From Lutibacter flavus (GTDB taxonomy: Bacteria > Bacteroidota > Bacteroidia > Flavobacteriales > Flavobacteriaceae), in the NCBI RefSeq assembly GCF_900188355.1, contig NZ_FZNX01000001.1:333671-397670 (forward strand): 64,000 nt of DNA, read 5' to 3'. Below the pieces are notes generated by a model that was given only the letters and a program-made list of their open reading frames with translations, searched no databases and was not told the origin of the DNA. Both the position numbers and the translations under genes were made by a program. Below, piece after piece: positions 43,954 through 52,374 of the stretch (its first letter is position 1; every line of letters begins with the position of its first letter).

Positions 43954-44619
43954 ATGAAAGTTGAAATTGATGATAATTGGAAGAGCTTACTTCAAGAAGA
44001 GTTTGAAAAGCCTTATTTTGAGCAACTTACTAATTTTGTAACAGAAGAATATAATGTGAATTCCTGCTTTCCGCCAGAGAATCAAATATTTGAAGCATTT
44101 AATTTATGCGCTTTGGAGGATTTAAAGGTCGTAATAATTGGTCAGGATCCTTACCATGGAGTTGGACAAGCGCACGGATTGTGCTTTTCGGTAAATGAAG
44201 GAATTCCACATCCACCTTCTTTAAAAAATATTTTTAAAGAAATTGAAACGGATTTAAATATTTCGTATCCAACAAGTGGAAATTTGGAACGTTGGGCTAA
44301 ACAAGGTGTACTTTTATTAAATGCAACGCTAACTGTTAAAGCGCACAATGCAGGTTCTCATCAAAAGAAAGGTTGGGAACAATTTACAGATGCTGTAATT
44401 ACAAAAATTTCGAATAAAAAGGAAAATATTGTGTTTTTACTATGGGGTGGCTTTGCAAAAAAGAAAGGAATAAAAATAAATAAAGCAAAGCATTTCGTTT
44501 TAGAAACAGGACACCCATCTCCACTAAGTGCCAATAGAGGTTATTGGTTTGGTAATAAACATTTTACAAAAACAAATAACTTCTTAAAAATCAATAATTT
44601 ACAGCAAATAGAATGGTGA
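43954..44619 (+). CDS. ung: Uracil-DNA glycosylase
   Basis: A 221-residue family-1 UDG. The catalytic water-activating loop VIIGQDPYHG and the family motif LLNATLTV are present; the C-terminal GHPSPLSANRG contains the catalytic His. Length and motif order are normal for Ung. It removes uracil from DNA before base-excision repair. It is divergent from mutS2, so the two repair genes share a regulatory gap. Confidence 0.96.
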   Translation: MKVEIDDNWKSLLQEEFEKPYFEQLTNFVTEEYNVNSCFPPENQIFEAFNLCALEDLKVVIIGQDPYHGVGQAHGLCFSVNEGIPHPPSLKNIFKEIETDLNISYPTSGNLERWAKQGVLLLNATLTVKAHNAGSHQKKGWEQFTDAVITKISNKKENIVFLLWGGFAKKKGIKINKAKHFVLETGHPSPLSANRGYWFGNKHFTKTNNFLKINNLQQIEW

Positions 44620-44680
44620 TTAATATCATATATTATAAATGTAATATATGTTACTTTTACTGTAAATTAACCCGGATAAA

Positions 44681-45403
44681 ATGAAAAACAAAATGAGATA
44701 TATTGTAATTATTATTAGTGCTTTGGTATTGCTAAGTTGTAAAGATAAAGGTAATTATTCCAAGATAGATTCAGTTCAGGAAACCTCAAAAAAAACTACT
44801 CATAAAATAGTTGTAAATGAAATGAATGATGGTGGAAATTATGCTTATTTAAATGTAGCTGAAGGAGAAAAAGAATATTGGATGGCAATTCCAAATACCG
44901 ACGTTAAAATTGGTGAAACGTACTATTATGATGGTGGAATGTTAATGAAAGATTTTGAAAGTGAGCATTTAAATAAAACTTTTGAATTTATAATATTTGC
45001 TGATGGAATTAGAGATACTGAGGAAATTGAAAAGAAAGAAGTTTCAGATCCACATGTTCACTCAAATACAGAAAAACCAAACGAGGTAGTTGTAAAGATT
45101 GCCCAACCTAAAGGTGGAACGGCTTTAGAAAATTTATTTTCGAAAAAAGAATCTTTTGCAAAAAAGTCGATTACTGTTAAAGGTAAAGTTGTGAAAGTGA
45201 ATAATGGTATTTTGGATAAAAATTGGGTTCACATTGTTGATGGAACGCAGTTTGAAAACAAGAAAAGTTTAACTGTTACTACTTCAGAATTGATAAAAGT
45301 AGGGGATACGGTTACTTTTAAAGGAACAATTACTTTAGACAAAGACTTTGGATATGGTTATATTTATGATATTCTTTTAGAAGAAGGAGAATTGATAAAA
45401 TAA
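44681..45403 (+). CDS. Lipoprotein with OB-fold-like C-terminal domain
   Basis: A 240-residue lipoprotein with the signal YIVIIISALVLLSCKDK. The mature part is largely beta-rich; the C-terminal 90 residues (KSITVKGKVVKVNNGILDKN, WVHIVDGTQFEN, DTVTFKGTITLDKDFGYGYI) look like an OB-fold. A short His/Ser/Pro linker (DPHVHSNTEKPNE) divides it from the N-terminal half. Exact function is not known; similar OB-fold lipoproteins occur beside respiratory genes in Bacteroidota. A TACTTTTA box at 44652-44659 is a weak promoter candidate, and a strong terminator follows. Confidence 0.78.
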   Translation: MKNKMRYIVIIISALVLLSCKDKGNYSKIDSVQETSKKTTHKIVVNEMNDGGNYAYLNVAEGEKEYWMAIPNTDVKIGETYYYDGGMLMKDFESEHLNKTFEFIIFADGIRDTEEIEKKEVSDPHVHSNTEKPNEVVVKIAQPKGGTALENLFSKKESFAKKSITVKGKVVKVNNGILDKNWVHIVDGTQFENKKSLTVTTSELIKVGDTVTFKGTITLDKDFGYGYIYDILLEEGELIK

Positions 45404-45431
45404 CAATATCCCTAATTAAACTTTATAAATT

Positions 45432-45459
45432 AAAAAAGCACCTTATAGGTGCTTTTTTT
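45432..45459. terminator. Bidirectional terminator
   Basis: Twelve-base arms AAAAAAGCACCT and AGGTGCTTTTTT around TAT, seven T after it. It separates the lipoprotein gene from the convergent lipA. Confidence 0.9.
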
Positions 45460-45563
45460 ATTAACTAACTCTAAACTTATAATGAAAACAAAGCTAACCA
45501 TTTCTTTGCTTCATAATATTATTAGCAATTGTCGTGCCAAAAAATAAAGTTAGATTATATTAT

Positions 45564-46436
45564 TTAAACTAAATGACGTTGTGCTTTATATGATGACCGC
45601 ACTAGAGCACCGCTTTCAACATATTTAAAGCCCATTTTTAAGCCAATTTCTTTATACTTATCAAATTGTTCAGGTGTAATAAATTCTTTAACAGGTAAGT
45701 GTTTTTTACTTGGCTGTAAATATTGTCCAATCGTTAAAATATCAACTTTAGCATTTGCTAAATCTTGCATTGTTTCAACAACTTCTTTTGCTGTCTCACC
45801 TAAACCAAGCATAATACCAGATTTAGTTCTACGCTGACCTTGATCTTTCATATATTTTAAAACTTCAAGACTGCGATCGTATTTAGCTTGTATTCTAACT
45901 TCACGAGTTAACCTTCTTACAGTTTCTAAATTATGAGAAACTACTTCGGGTGCAACCGCTAAAATTCTATCTATATTTGTTTTATTTCCTTGAAAATCTG
46001 GAATTAAAGTTTCTAAAGTTGTGTTTGGATTTGCTCTTCTAATTGCATTAATAGTTTCTGCCCAAATTATTGAACCGCCATCTTTAATATCATCTCTATC
46101 TACAGATGTAATTACAGCGTGTTTAATACTCATTAATTTAATAGATCTTGCTACTTTCTCTGGTTCTTCCCAGTCAACAGTTTCCGGTCTACCAGTTTTT
46201 ACACCACAAAAACCACAAGAACGCGTGCAAATATTACCCAATATCATAAAAGTGGCTGTACCTTCAGTCCAGCATTCACCCATATTTGGACAACTTCCAC
46301 TAGTACAAATAGTATTTAGTTTGTATTTTTCTACAACACCTCTTAATTCAGTATATTTTTTCCCAACAGGAAGTTTAACACGTAACCACTTTGGTTTTTG
46401 AGGTTTGTTAGGAGATGAGATAGTTTCTTGCGCCAT
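45564..46436 (-). CDS. lipA: Lipoyl synthase
   Basis: A 290-residue radical SAM enzyme that inserts two sulfurs into octanoyl groups on lipoyl-dependent enzymes. The auxiliary cluster motif is CTSGSCPNMGECW, and the radical SAM cluster motif is ICTRSCGFCGV (CxxxCxxC). VKPGRP-like TGRPETVDW and GLGETAKEVVETM are normal. The ATG at 46436 is chosen because a -7 box (TACTTTTG, minus strand, 46455-46462) lies 19 bases upstream; the longer frame from 46505 would start before the transcript. Typical size of the family. Confidence 0.95.
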   Translation of the reverse strand: MAQETISSPNKPQKPKWLRVKLPVGKKYTELRGVVEKYKLNTICTSGSCPNMGECWTEGTATFMILGNICTRSCGFCGVKTGRPETVDWEEPEKVARSIKLMSIKHAVITSVDRDDIKDGGSIIWAETINAIRRANPNTTLETLIPDFQGNKTNIDRILAVAPEVVSHNLETVRRLTREVRIQAKYDRSLEVLKYMKDQGQRRTKSGIMLGLGETAKEVVETMQDLANAKVDILTIGQYLQPSKKHLPVKEFITPEQFDKYKEIGLKMGFKYVESGALVRSSYKAQRHLV

Positions 46437-46454
46437 TTTTAATAAAATTGAATG

Positions 46455-46462
46455 CAAAAGTA
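46455..46462 (-). promoter_or_regulatory. -7 box of lipA
   Basis: TACTTTTG on the minus strand, an exact TAnnTTTG match, 19 bases before the lipA ATG. It lies just before the end of the Nramp gene (46471), so lipA has its own promoter inside the intergenic edge. Confidence 0.55.
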
Positions 46463-46470
46463 CAAAGAAA

Positions 46471-47700
46471 TTATAAACTAGTAAGGAACCAAATACTAAA
46501 TCCAATTAAAAATAGAATTCCAAACCAACTTAATAATTTTAGTTGTAATGAAGGTCTCCATTTTTTTGGAGTATGTTTTCCTGATATTAAGATATAATTA
46601 ATTATTGCAAAAAATGGAGCAGTTAAAAAGGATAATATGGTAGCTATTTTTATTAAGACTCCCATTTCAGACATGAAAAATGACAAAATTAAAATGGTTC
46701 CAATGGCAAGAAAACCAATCCAAAACCAGTACATATTTTTATAAGATTTATCAGTAAGTAAATCAAATGTTTTGGTCATTGCTCTGGGAGATGCATCTAA
46801 TGTTGTAATTGTTGTGCTAAACATAGTTGTGAAAGCTGCAGCAGCAATAAAAATGTACATTTCAGGCCCTAAGTTTTTTGTGTAAAGAGTAATCAGTTGT
46901 TGTGAAAAATGTACAGCACTTCCACTAAAGTTTTCGCCAGAATTAAACATAATTAATGCTCCTAAAGAAACGAAACAAATTCCTAAAACTAAAGTTCCTG
47001 CATAGCCAATATTAAAATCGAAAATAGCATCTTTTGTTTTAAATTGATTTGAAATATTTTTTTGTTTCTCAATAGTCCAAAGTGATTGCCAAATAGACAC
47101 ATCAAGTGGAGCTGGCATCCATCCTAAAAAAGCAATTAAAAAACCAACTTCAAAGGTTCCTTTAGGAATTATTTGTGTAAAATCTTGAGGTGTGTTTGTT
47201 TTAAGGGCGGCAATTACTAATGCTATTATGGTACTTAAAGTTAATGTTACAATAATAATTTTCATTAAATTATCAAGAAGTTTGTATTTCCCAACAATTA
47301 AGAGAATAAGACAAATAACAGTAATAATTATGCTCCAAATTACAGGATTGGTAGTGATTCCAAATAAATTTGCAGCCAAACCAGCAGTTACTATAGTTAC
47401 CGCAGCCTGTATAGTAAACATTGTAGCAAGGTTTAATGCAAAATAAGCAAAAAGTACACCTTTTCCCAGTTTTTTATAACCGTCTAATAAACTTTCACCT
47501 GTTGCAGTAGCATATCTCGGCCCAAATTGAAAAAATGGATATTTTACGATGTGAATTAAAACCAATGCCCAAATTAATCCGAAACCAAAATCGGCTCCAG
47601 CTCTGGTTGATTGTACCAAATGAGAAACACCTATTGCAGCTCCAGCAAAAAGTAAGCCTGGACCTAGTTTTTTTAACCAGTTAAGCTTTTTTGAATTCAA
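46471..47700 (-). CDS. Nramp-family-like transporter lacking canonical metal motifs
   Basis: A 409-residue polytopic membrane protein of the Nramp superfamily. TM1 reads GPGLLFAGAAIGVSHLVQST where Nramp metal transporters have DPGN, so the metal-binding Asp and Asn are absent. TM6 reads GWMPAPLDVSIWQS instead of the canonical MPH motif. The rest of the fold, including SSTSRAGADFGF-like loops and repeated inverted topology, agrees with the family. The substrate is therefore unlikely to be Mn2+ or Fe2+ by the usual site. Its start overlaps the sigma-factor stop, showing an operon with the upstream ECF sigma and GT2 genes. Confidence 0.85.
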   Translation of the reverse strand: MNSKKLNWLKKLGPGLLFAGAAIGVSHLVQSTRAGADFGFGLIWALVLIHIVKYPFFQFGPRYATATGESLLDGYKKLGKGVLFAYFALNLATMFTIQAAVTIVTAGLAANLFGITTNPVIWSIIITVICLILLIVGKYKLLDNLMKIIIVTLTLSTIIALVIAALKTNTPQDFTQIIPKGTFEVGFLIAFLGWMPAPLDVSIWQSLWTIEKQKNISNQFKTKDAIFDFNIGYAGTLVLGICFVSLGALIMFNSGENFSGSAVHFSQQLITLYTKNLGPEMYIFIAAAAFTTMFSTTITTLDASPRAMTKTFDLLTDKSYKNMYWFWIGFLAIGTILILSFFMSEMGVLIKIATILSFLTAPFFAIINYILISGKHTPKKWRPSLQLKLLSWFGILFLIGFSIWFLTSL

Positions 47701-48263
47701 TGGTTATCAGACTTTTTAATAATATCTGCAAGCAAATTTTTAGCTCTTAAAAGCTTTACTTTTATATTACTCATAGGTTCATTTAAAGTCTCAGCCATTT
47801 CTTTATAACTCATTTCTCTAAAATAACGAAGATTTATTATTTCCTGATAATGAGGTTTCAGCTGTTTAATATAGTTTAAAAGCTGCGCTAAGTTTTGCTC
47901 AATAATTAATTGATCTTCAGCAGAAGGTGATTCATCAAAAATTTTATATGCTTCAGATTCTTTTTTGTTAATTGATACAATATCAGCACGTTGTTTTCGA
48001 AGGTGGTCTAAAAATATGTTTTTAGAAATTGAAATTAACCACGTTTTAAAATTATAACGATCGTTGTACAAATGAATTTTATCAAATGCTTTTGAAAAAG
48101 TTTTAATGGTAATATCCTCAGCTTCATCTTCATTATCTGCCTTTGATAATTGAAAACGGAAAACATCACTCCAATAAGTATTTAAAAGCGTTTTAAATGC
48201 TTTTTCGTCCTTTTCTCGTGCTTTTTCAATTAATTCGGCAATATCAATGTTTTTCTTTACCAA
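47697..48263 (-). CDS. ECF-type sigma factor
   Basis: A 188-residue sigma-70 family factor. Region 2 contains AFKTLLNTYWSDVFRFQLSK and AEDITIKTFSKAFDKI, with NFKTWLISISKNIFLDHLRK. Region 4 contains LKPHYQEIINLRYFREMSYK and the helix-turn-helix MAETLNEPMSNIKVKLLRAK. It is translationally linked to the Nramp-like gene (4-base overlap) and to the GT2 gene (7-base overlap). No anti-sigma gene is adjacent, unlike the sigma factor at 399. Confidence 0.93.
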   Translation of the reverse strand: MVKKNIDIAELIEKAREKDEKAFKTLLNTYWSDVFRFQLSKADNEDEAEDITIKTFSKAFDKIHLYNDRYNFKTWLISISKNIFLDHLRKQRADIVSINKKESEAYKIFDESPSAEDQLIIEQNLAQLLNYIKQLKPHYQEIINLRYFREMSYKEMAETLNEPMSNIKVKLLRAKNLLADIIKKSDNH

Positions 48264-49363
48264 TGTGTAGGTTTTGAAATCAGATTTTTTATAAAGATAA
48301 ACAATTGAATTGATATCAAAAATAGTTCATAAAAGGGAGTTAATAGAATTAAGTTGGTTTCATTCAATTTTTTTGCGGAAAAGCCAATTGATAAGTATAG
48401 AAATAATTGTCTGAAAATAATTAAGAGAACAACAATTTTCCAATTAAATTGAAAACTTAATAGTGTAATAGCAAACAACCAAAATAATATTTGAGAACTA
48501 TAAAATAAGCCTAATAAAATTTTATGTTTCAATTTATAATGAGTTGCAGTAGAAACGTGTCTTCTTTTTTGTTGAATCCATTCTTTAAAAGAAGTTTTTG
48601 CAACGGATTCTGTAAAGCTAACTGCGGTATAACATGTTGAGATATTATTTTTTGTGGCAACTTCATTAATAAATAAATCATCATCTCCAGATTTTAAATG
48701 CATATGATTTACAAACCCGTTTACATTAAAAAAAGTTGATTTTGTATATGCCAAATTTCGCCCGACTCCCATATAAGGAATCCCAATTTTAGCGTAAGAA
48801 AAATATTGAATTGCGGTTAGCAAGGTTTCAAAACGAATGATTTTATTTAAAAAGGAATTTTTAATTTTTTGATAAGAGCCATAACCTAAAATAATTGATT
48901 TATTGCTAAAATTATTAGCCATTTCCTGAATCCAACTATTTGAAACTGGTTTGCAGTCGGCATCAGAAAAAATTAAATAGTCATTAGACGCGGCTTTAAT
49001 TCCAAGTGTGAGCGCATATTTTTTACTTCCCCAAAATTGTTCATTTGCAGCAACATCAACAATTTTAATATTAATTGGAGCGTCTTTTTTGAATTGCTCC
49101 ATAATTTCTAATGTATTGTCATAAGAACAATCATTTATAAGAACAATTTCGAAGTTTGGATAGTTTTGCTTTAGAAAATAGGGTAGGTTTGTTTTAAGAT
49201 TTTCACCTTCATTCTTAGCACAAATTATTACCGAAATAGGTTGGTTAAAAAGCTTTTTAATTGGTTTTATTTTTGAAAATGAAAACGTACCAAAAAAAGG
49301 GATATAATAAAAAAATTGAATACAGAAAATTGCTATAAATGCAATAAATAGATATTCAAGCAT
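48257..49363 (-). CDS. Membrane-associated family 2 glycosyltransferase
   Basis: A 368-residue GT-A protein. An N-terminal membrane segment (LEYLFIAFIAIFCIQFFYYI) is followed by the GT2 core: ISVIICAKNEGENLKTNLPY, VLINDCSYDNTLEIM, the DXD motif in YLIFSDADCKPVS, and LKSGDDDLFINEVATK, with acceptor-site QQKRRHVSTATHY. Two or three C-terminal membrane helices follow (LLGLFYSSQILFWLFAITLL and onward). It probably adds sugars to a lipid or polysaccharide precursor. It is the second gene of the operon beginning with the 61-residue protein. Confidence 0.9.
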   Translation of the reverse strand: MLEYLFIAFIAIFCIQFFYYIPFFGTFSFSKIKPIKKLFNQPISVIICAKNEGENLKTNLPYFLKQNYPNFEIVLINDCSYDNTLEIMEQFKKDAPINIKIVDVAANEQFWGSKKYALTLGIKAASNDYLIFSDADCKPVSNSWIQEMANNFSNKSIILGYGSYQKIKNSFLNKIIRFETLLTAIQYFSYAKIGIPYMGVGRNLAYTKSTFFNVNGFVNHMHLKSGDDDLFINEVATKNNISTCYTAVSFTESVAKTSFKEWIQQKRRHVSTATHYKLKHKILLGLFYSSQILFWLFAITLLSFQFNWKIVVLLIIFRQLFLYLSIGFSAKKLNETNLILLTPFYELFLISIQLFIFIKNLISKPTHW

Positions 49364-49366
49364 TTA

Positions 49367-49552
49367 TTACCTGTTTTCACATTCGTCAGCAGTTTTTCCA
49401 CAAAAGCCACAAGGTTCACCGTTTTTGTTTAAATGTGGGTTTTGACTAGCGCAAGTACCTGCAAATTTACCGTCTCTTTTAGCCCATAATTTTATTGCAA
49501 TTCCGGCAACACCTAAACCTAATAATACAAGGGTAATTAGTAGTAATTTCAT
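49367..49552 (-). CDS. Small membrane/secreted Cys-rich protein
   Basis: A 61-residue protein with one hydrophobic helix (LLLITLVLLGLGVAGIAIKL) and a tail with CGFCGKTADEC plus an upstream Cys (GTCASQNPHLN). Homologues annotated as membrane or secreted protein are common in Flavobacteria. The four cysteines suggest a small metal or disulfide knot. It begins an operon with GT2 (3 bases apart), an ECF sigma and the Nramp-like gene. A -7 box TATATTTG at 49661-49668 (minus) would give a leader of about 105 bases with a hairpin (49632-49648). Confidence 0.8.
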   Translation of the reverse strand: MKLLLITLVLLGLGVAGIAIKLWAKRDGKFAGTCASQNPHLNKNGEPCGFCGKTADECENR

Positions 49553-49660
49553 TTTTTTAATTTATTTCTTGTTTCAATCTGTAAATTGGTATTTATAAGT
49601 AAAAATTTAATAATTTAAACCCATTTAACAATGGTTTTTTAAACCATAAATTCTAAGGTG

Positions 49661-49668
49661 CAAATATA
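49661..49668 (-). promoter_or_regulatory. -7 box of the 61-aa/GT2/sigma/Nramp operon
   Basis: TATATTTG on the minus strand matches TAnnTTTG exactly. No clear -33 element is seen. The hairpin ATGGTTT-ttt-AAACCAT (49632-49648) follows in the leader. Confidence 0.45.
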
Positions 49669-49789
49669 AGCAAATCTCTTTATAGTTAATTTGTAATTTG
49701 TTTAATATTTAGTATTAAATTAAATTCAAAAAATAGGGATTTTATTTGTGGTAAATACAAGTAAATAACCAATTGTTAATAAGTTTGAC

Positions 49790-49820
49790 TTGTTTTTTTC
49801 TTAAAATTTTGTTAATTTTG
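49790..49820 (+). promoter_or_regulatory. Orphan promoter driving the candidate small RNA
   Basis: TTG (49790-49792), 20-base spacer, TAATTTTG (49813-49820): an exact Bacteroidota promoter with ideal spacing and no coding gene downstream on the plus strand before the terminator at 49938. Confidence 0.6.
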
Positions 49821-49824
49821 TAAA

Positions 49825-49974
49825 AGATTGATATTTGAATTTTCTTTGTTATTACTTTAGAAACTAAACCGGCTAAACATTGTAATTATAGAATTGATTG
49901 AATTAATTGAAAATATTGATCGGTTTACTACTAACAAAAAGGCTCGTCATTTTAAATGACGAGCCTTTATTTTT
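49825..49974 (+). ncRNA. Candidate structured small RNA, about 150 nt
   Basis: The stretch between an exact promoter (49790-49820) and a perfect terminator (49938-49968) has no ORF of note. Inside, TAAACCG (49865-49871) pairs with CGGTTTA (49921-49927), closing a larger stem-loop ahead of the terminator hairpin. This is what an independently transcribed sRNA looks like. I cannot assign it to a known RNA family by eye. The terminator also serves the convergent gene at 49990. The remainder of the 49553-49989 gap holds the promoter of the 61-aa operon and a hairpin. Confidence 0.5.
49938..49968. terminator. Bidirectional terminator
   Basis: Perfect 15-bp arms (AAAGGCTCGTCATTT and complement) with a single-base centre and a T-tract to the right. 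It ends the candidate sRNA and, on the minus strand, the EF-G-like gene. Confidence 0.88.
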
Positions 49975-49989
49975 CTATTATAAAAAAGT

Positions 49990-52098
49990 TTAACTTTCTT
50001 TTTTAATTAACTCCTGTTGCACATTATTAGGAACTAATTCAAAACTAGAAAATTTTGTATTAAAACTTCCTCTACCTTGTGTAATAGAGCGCAAAGTTGT
50101 TGAGTACTTGTACATTTCTGCTAATGGAACTTTGGCCTTTATGGTTTGGTATTTTCCATCACTATCCATTCCTAAAATAATTGATCTTCTCGATTGTAAA
50201 TCGGTCATTACATTACCCATTAATTCTTCAGGAACTTTTACATTTAACTCATGAATAGGTTCTAATAGTTTAGGCTTGGCTTCTAAAAAAGCAGCTTTAA
50301 AAGCGTGTGCTGCTGCAATTTTAAATGAAATATCATTAGAATCTACTGGGTGCATTTTTCCATCAAATAACATAACTCTAATGTCTCTAGCGTATGAACC
50401 AGTTAATGGGCCTTCTTCCATAACTTCTAATATTCCTTTTAAAACTGATGGTAAGTAACGAACATCAATTACACCACCAACTATGCAGTTATAAAATACT
50501 AATTTACCTCCCCATTCTAAATCTACTATTTCTTTTTTTCGAATGTTAAACCCATCAGGATCAGACATTCCATCATACCAAGGTTCAATTTTCATATGTA
50601 CTTCTCCAAATTGACCTGATCCTCCAGATTGTTTTTTATGCTTGTAACTACTTGTAGCAGAACGTTGAATGGTTTCTCTATAAGTAATTCTAGGTTGTGT
50701 AAATTCAGCTTTTATTCCATAAATTTTTTGAAGTGTCCAATCTAAAGTTGCTAAATGCAATTCACCTTGACAAGATAAAATTTGTTGTTTAAGTTCAGTT
50801 GAATATTTTACAATTATTGTTGGATCCTGGCTGTGGATTTTTCTAAGTGCATCGTTTAATTTTTCTTCATCATTTTTATCTACTGCTTGTATACACTTAC
50901 TTATTCTTGGTTCTGGGTAATTTATTGGTTTTATTGTAATGTTGGAACCTTTTGTTCTAAGGGTATCATTTGTCTCAGTATATTTTAATTTTAGGGTGGC
51001 GCCTATATCACCTGCACTTAATTTTTCAACAGGCTCACGGTTTTTTCCATCCATAATAAAAAGTTGATTTAATATTTCAACTTCTTCATTTCTAGAATTC
51101 TCTAACTTGTAATTTTGTTTAATTTCACCAGATTTTACTTTGAAAAAACTAATTTGACCTAAGTTTGGTTCGTATACCGTTTTGAAAACAAATAAGGATG
51201 TTGGAGCGTCTACTTTACATTCAATAGTATCACCTTCAACGCTTTGTTCTGGTTTTAAATCGGCTGCAGAAGGAGCTACATTGTCAATAAATCCCATTAA
51301 TCTTCCCGAACCCATATCATTTAAAGCAGAAATACAAAAAACTGGAAATAACTCATGATTTAGCATTCCTTTTTTAATTCCTTCTCGCATTTCATCTTCG
51401 TTTAAAGTTCCTTTATCAAAATAAAGTTCCATTAAATCTTCATCGTTTTCAGCTGCTTTTTCAACCAATTCATTGTGTAATTCATTGGCAATATCAATTT
51501 GGTCGGCTGGAATTTTTAATTTTTCTGGTTTTCCTCCCTCAGGACCAAATTTGTACATTTTCATTTTAAGAACATCAATAATACACTGTGCTCCATCGAC
51601 AATTAGTGGGTATTGAATTTTAACAGCATTGCTACCTACTAAATTTACAATACTTTTAAAACTTTCATCAAAATCTGCATTTGGACTGTCGATTTGATTT
51701 ATTACAAATAAGGTTGGAAGCGAAAAACGATCCACATAATTCCAAATGATTTCTGTACCAACTTCAACACCTTGTTGGGCATTAACTACGGTAACTACAG
51801 AATCTGCTACACGCATAGTAGATGCAATTTCTCCAATGAAATCGTCTAAGCCAGGTGTGTCGATAATGTTTATTTTGTAGTTGCGCCATTCAGTGTGTAG
51901 AGGAGTGGCAAAAATGGAAGTTTCTCTTTCTTGCTCAATTTCGTGATAGTCTGAAACAGTGTTTTTGTTTTCTACGCTACCACGGCGTTTGACTAAGCCA
52001 GCTTCAAAGAGCATTGTTTCTGCTAAGGTAGTTTTACCACTTTTATGTGCACCTACAAAAGCAACATTTTTAATGTGTTTATCATCATATATTTTCAT
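49990..52098 (-). CDS. EF-G-like translation GTPase paralogue with altered G domain
   Basis: A 702-residue EF-G paralogue with all five EF-G domains in length and order. The G domain is degenerate: the P-loop is FVGAHKSGKTT, switch II is DTPGLDDF (residues 80-87) where active translational GTPases have DTPGHVDF, so the catalytic His is Leu84, and the G4 motif is NQID rather than NKxD. An EF-G paralogue without GTPase activity is known in Bacteroides (EF-G2), and I infer this gene is of that type. It would act on ribosomes with different energetics from true EF-G. No EF-Tu or ribosomal gene is adjacent. Confidence 0.9.
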   Translation of the reverse strand: MKIYDDKHIKNVAFVGAHKSGKTTLAETMLFEAGLVKRRGSVENKNTVSDYHEIEQERETSIFATPLHTEWRNYKINIIDTPGLDDFIGEIASTMRVADSVVTVVNAQQGVEVGTEIIWNYVDRFSLPTLFVINQIDSPNADFDESFKSIVNLVGSNAVKIQYPLIVDGAQCIIDVLKMKMYKFGPEGGKPEKLKIPADQIDIANELHNELVEKAAENDEDLMELYFDKGTLNEDEMREGIKKGMLNHELFPVFCISALNDMGSGRLMGFIDNVAPSAADLKPEQSVEGDTIECKVDAPTSLFVFKTVYEPNLGQISFFKVKSGEIKQNYKLENSRNEEVEILNQLFIMDGKNREPVEKLSAGDIGATLKLKYTETNDTLRTKGSNITIKPINYPEPRISKCIQAVDKNDEEKLNDALRKIHSQDPTIIVKYSTELKQQILSCQGELHLATLDWTLQKIYGIKAEFTQPRITYRETIQRSATSSYKHKKQSGGSGQFGEVHMKIEPWYDGMSDPDGFNIRKKEIVDLEWGGKLVFYNCIVGGVIDVRYLPSVLKGILEVMEEGPLTGSYARDIRVMLFDGKMHPVDSNDISFKIAAAHAFKAAFLEAKPKLLEPIHELNVKVPEELMGNVMTDLQSRRSIILGMDSDGKYQTIKAKVPLAEMYKYSTTLRSITQGRGSFNTKFSSFELVPNNVQQELIKKES

Positions 52099-52253
52099 AA
52101 TGTACCTGTTTTTGTATAAAGTTTTATAAAGTTACAAACTTTTTGTTTTAAAAAGATGACGAATGTTAGGTTTTAATTCAACTTGGAATTTTTAAAGTTG
52201 CAGAAAGTACCGTCGAGTAGAAGCAAAATTTTTAAGGATATTTTCAATACTTG

Positions 52254-52293
52254 TGATGAAAATTACAATTCATCATAAAAAAACTACAATTCA
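52254..52293 (+). promoter_or_regulatory. LytTR-type direct repeat operator
   Basis: Two exact copies of TACAATTCA (52264-52272 and 52285-52293) are separated by 12 bases, a 21-base period, the classical arrangement for LytTR-domain regulators. A palindrome (TGATGAA and TTCATCA at 52254-52260 and 52269-52275) overlaps the first copy. The site lies 82 bases upstream of the DUF2141 gene that heads the LytS/LytTR operon. Confidence 0.65.
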
Positions 52294-52374
52294 GGATGTT
52301 TAAATTTTATAATTGCATTTATACATAGACTTTTGAAGTATCAAAAAAATAATATTAACTTAAAATAATTTATT

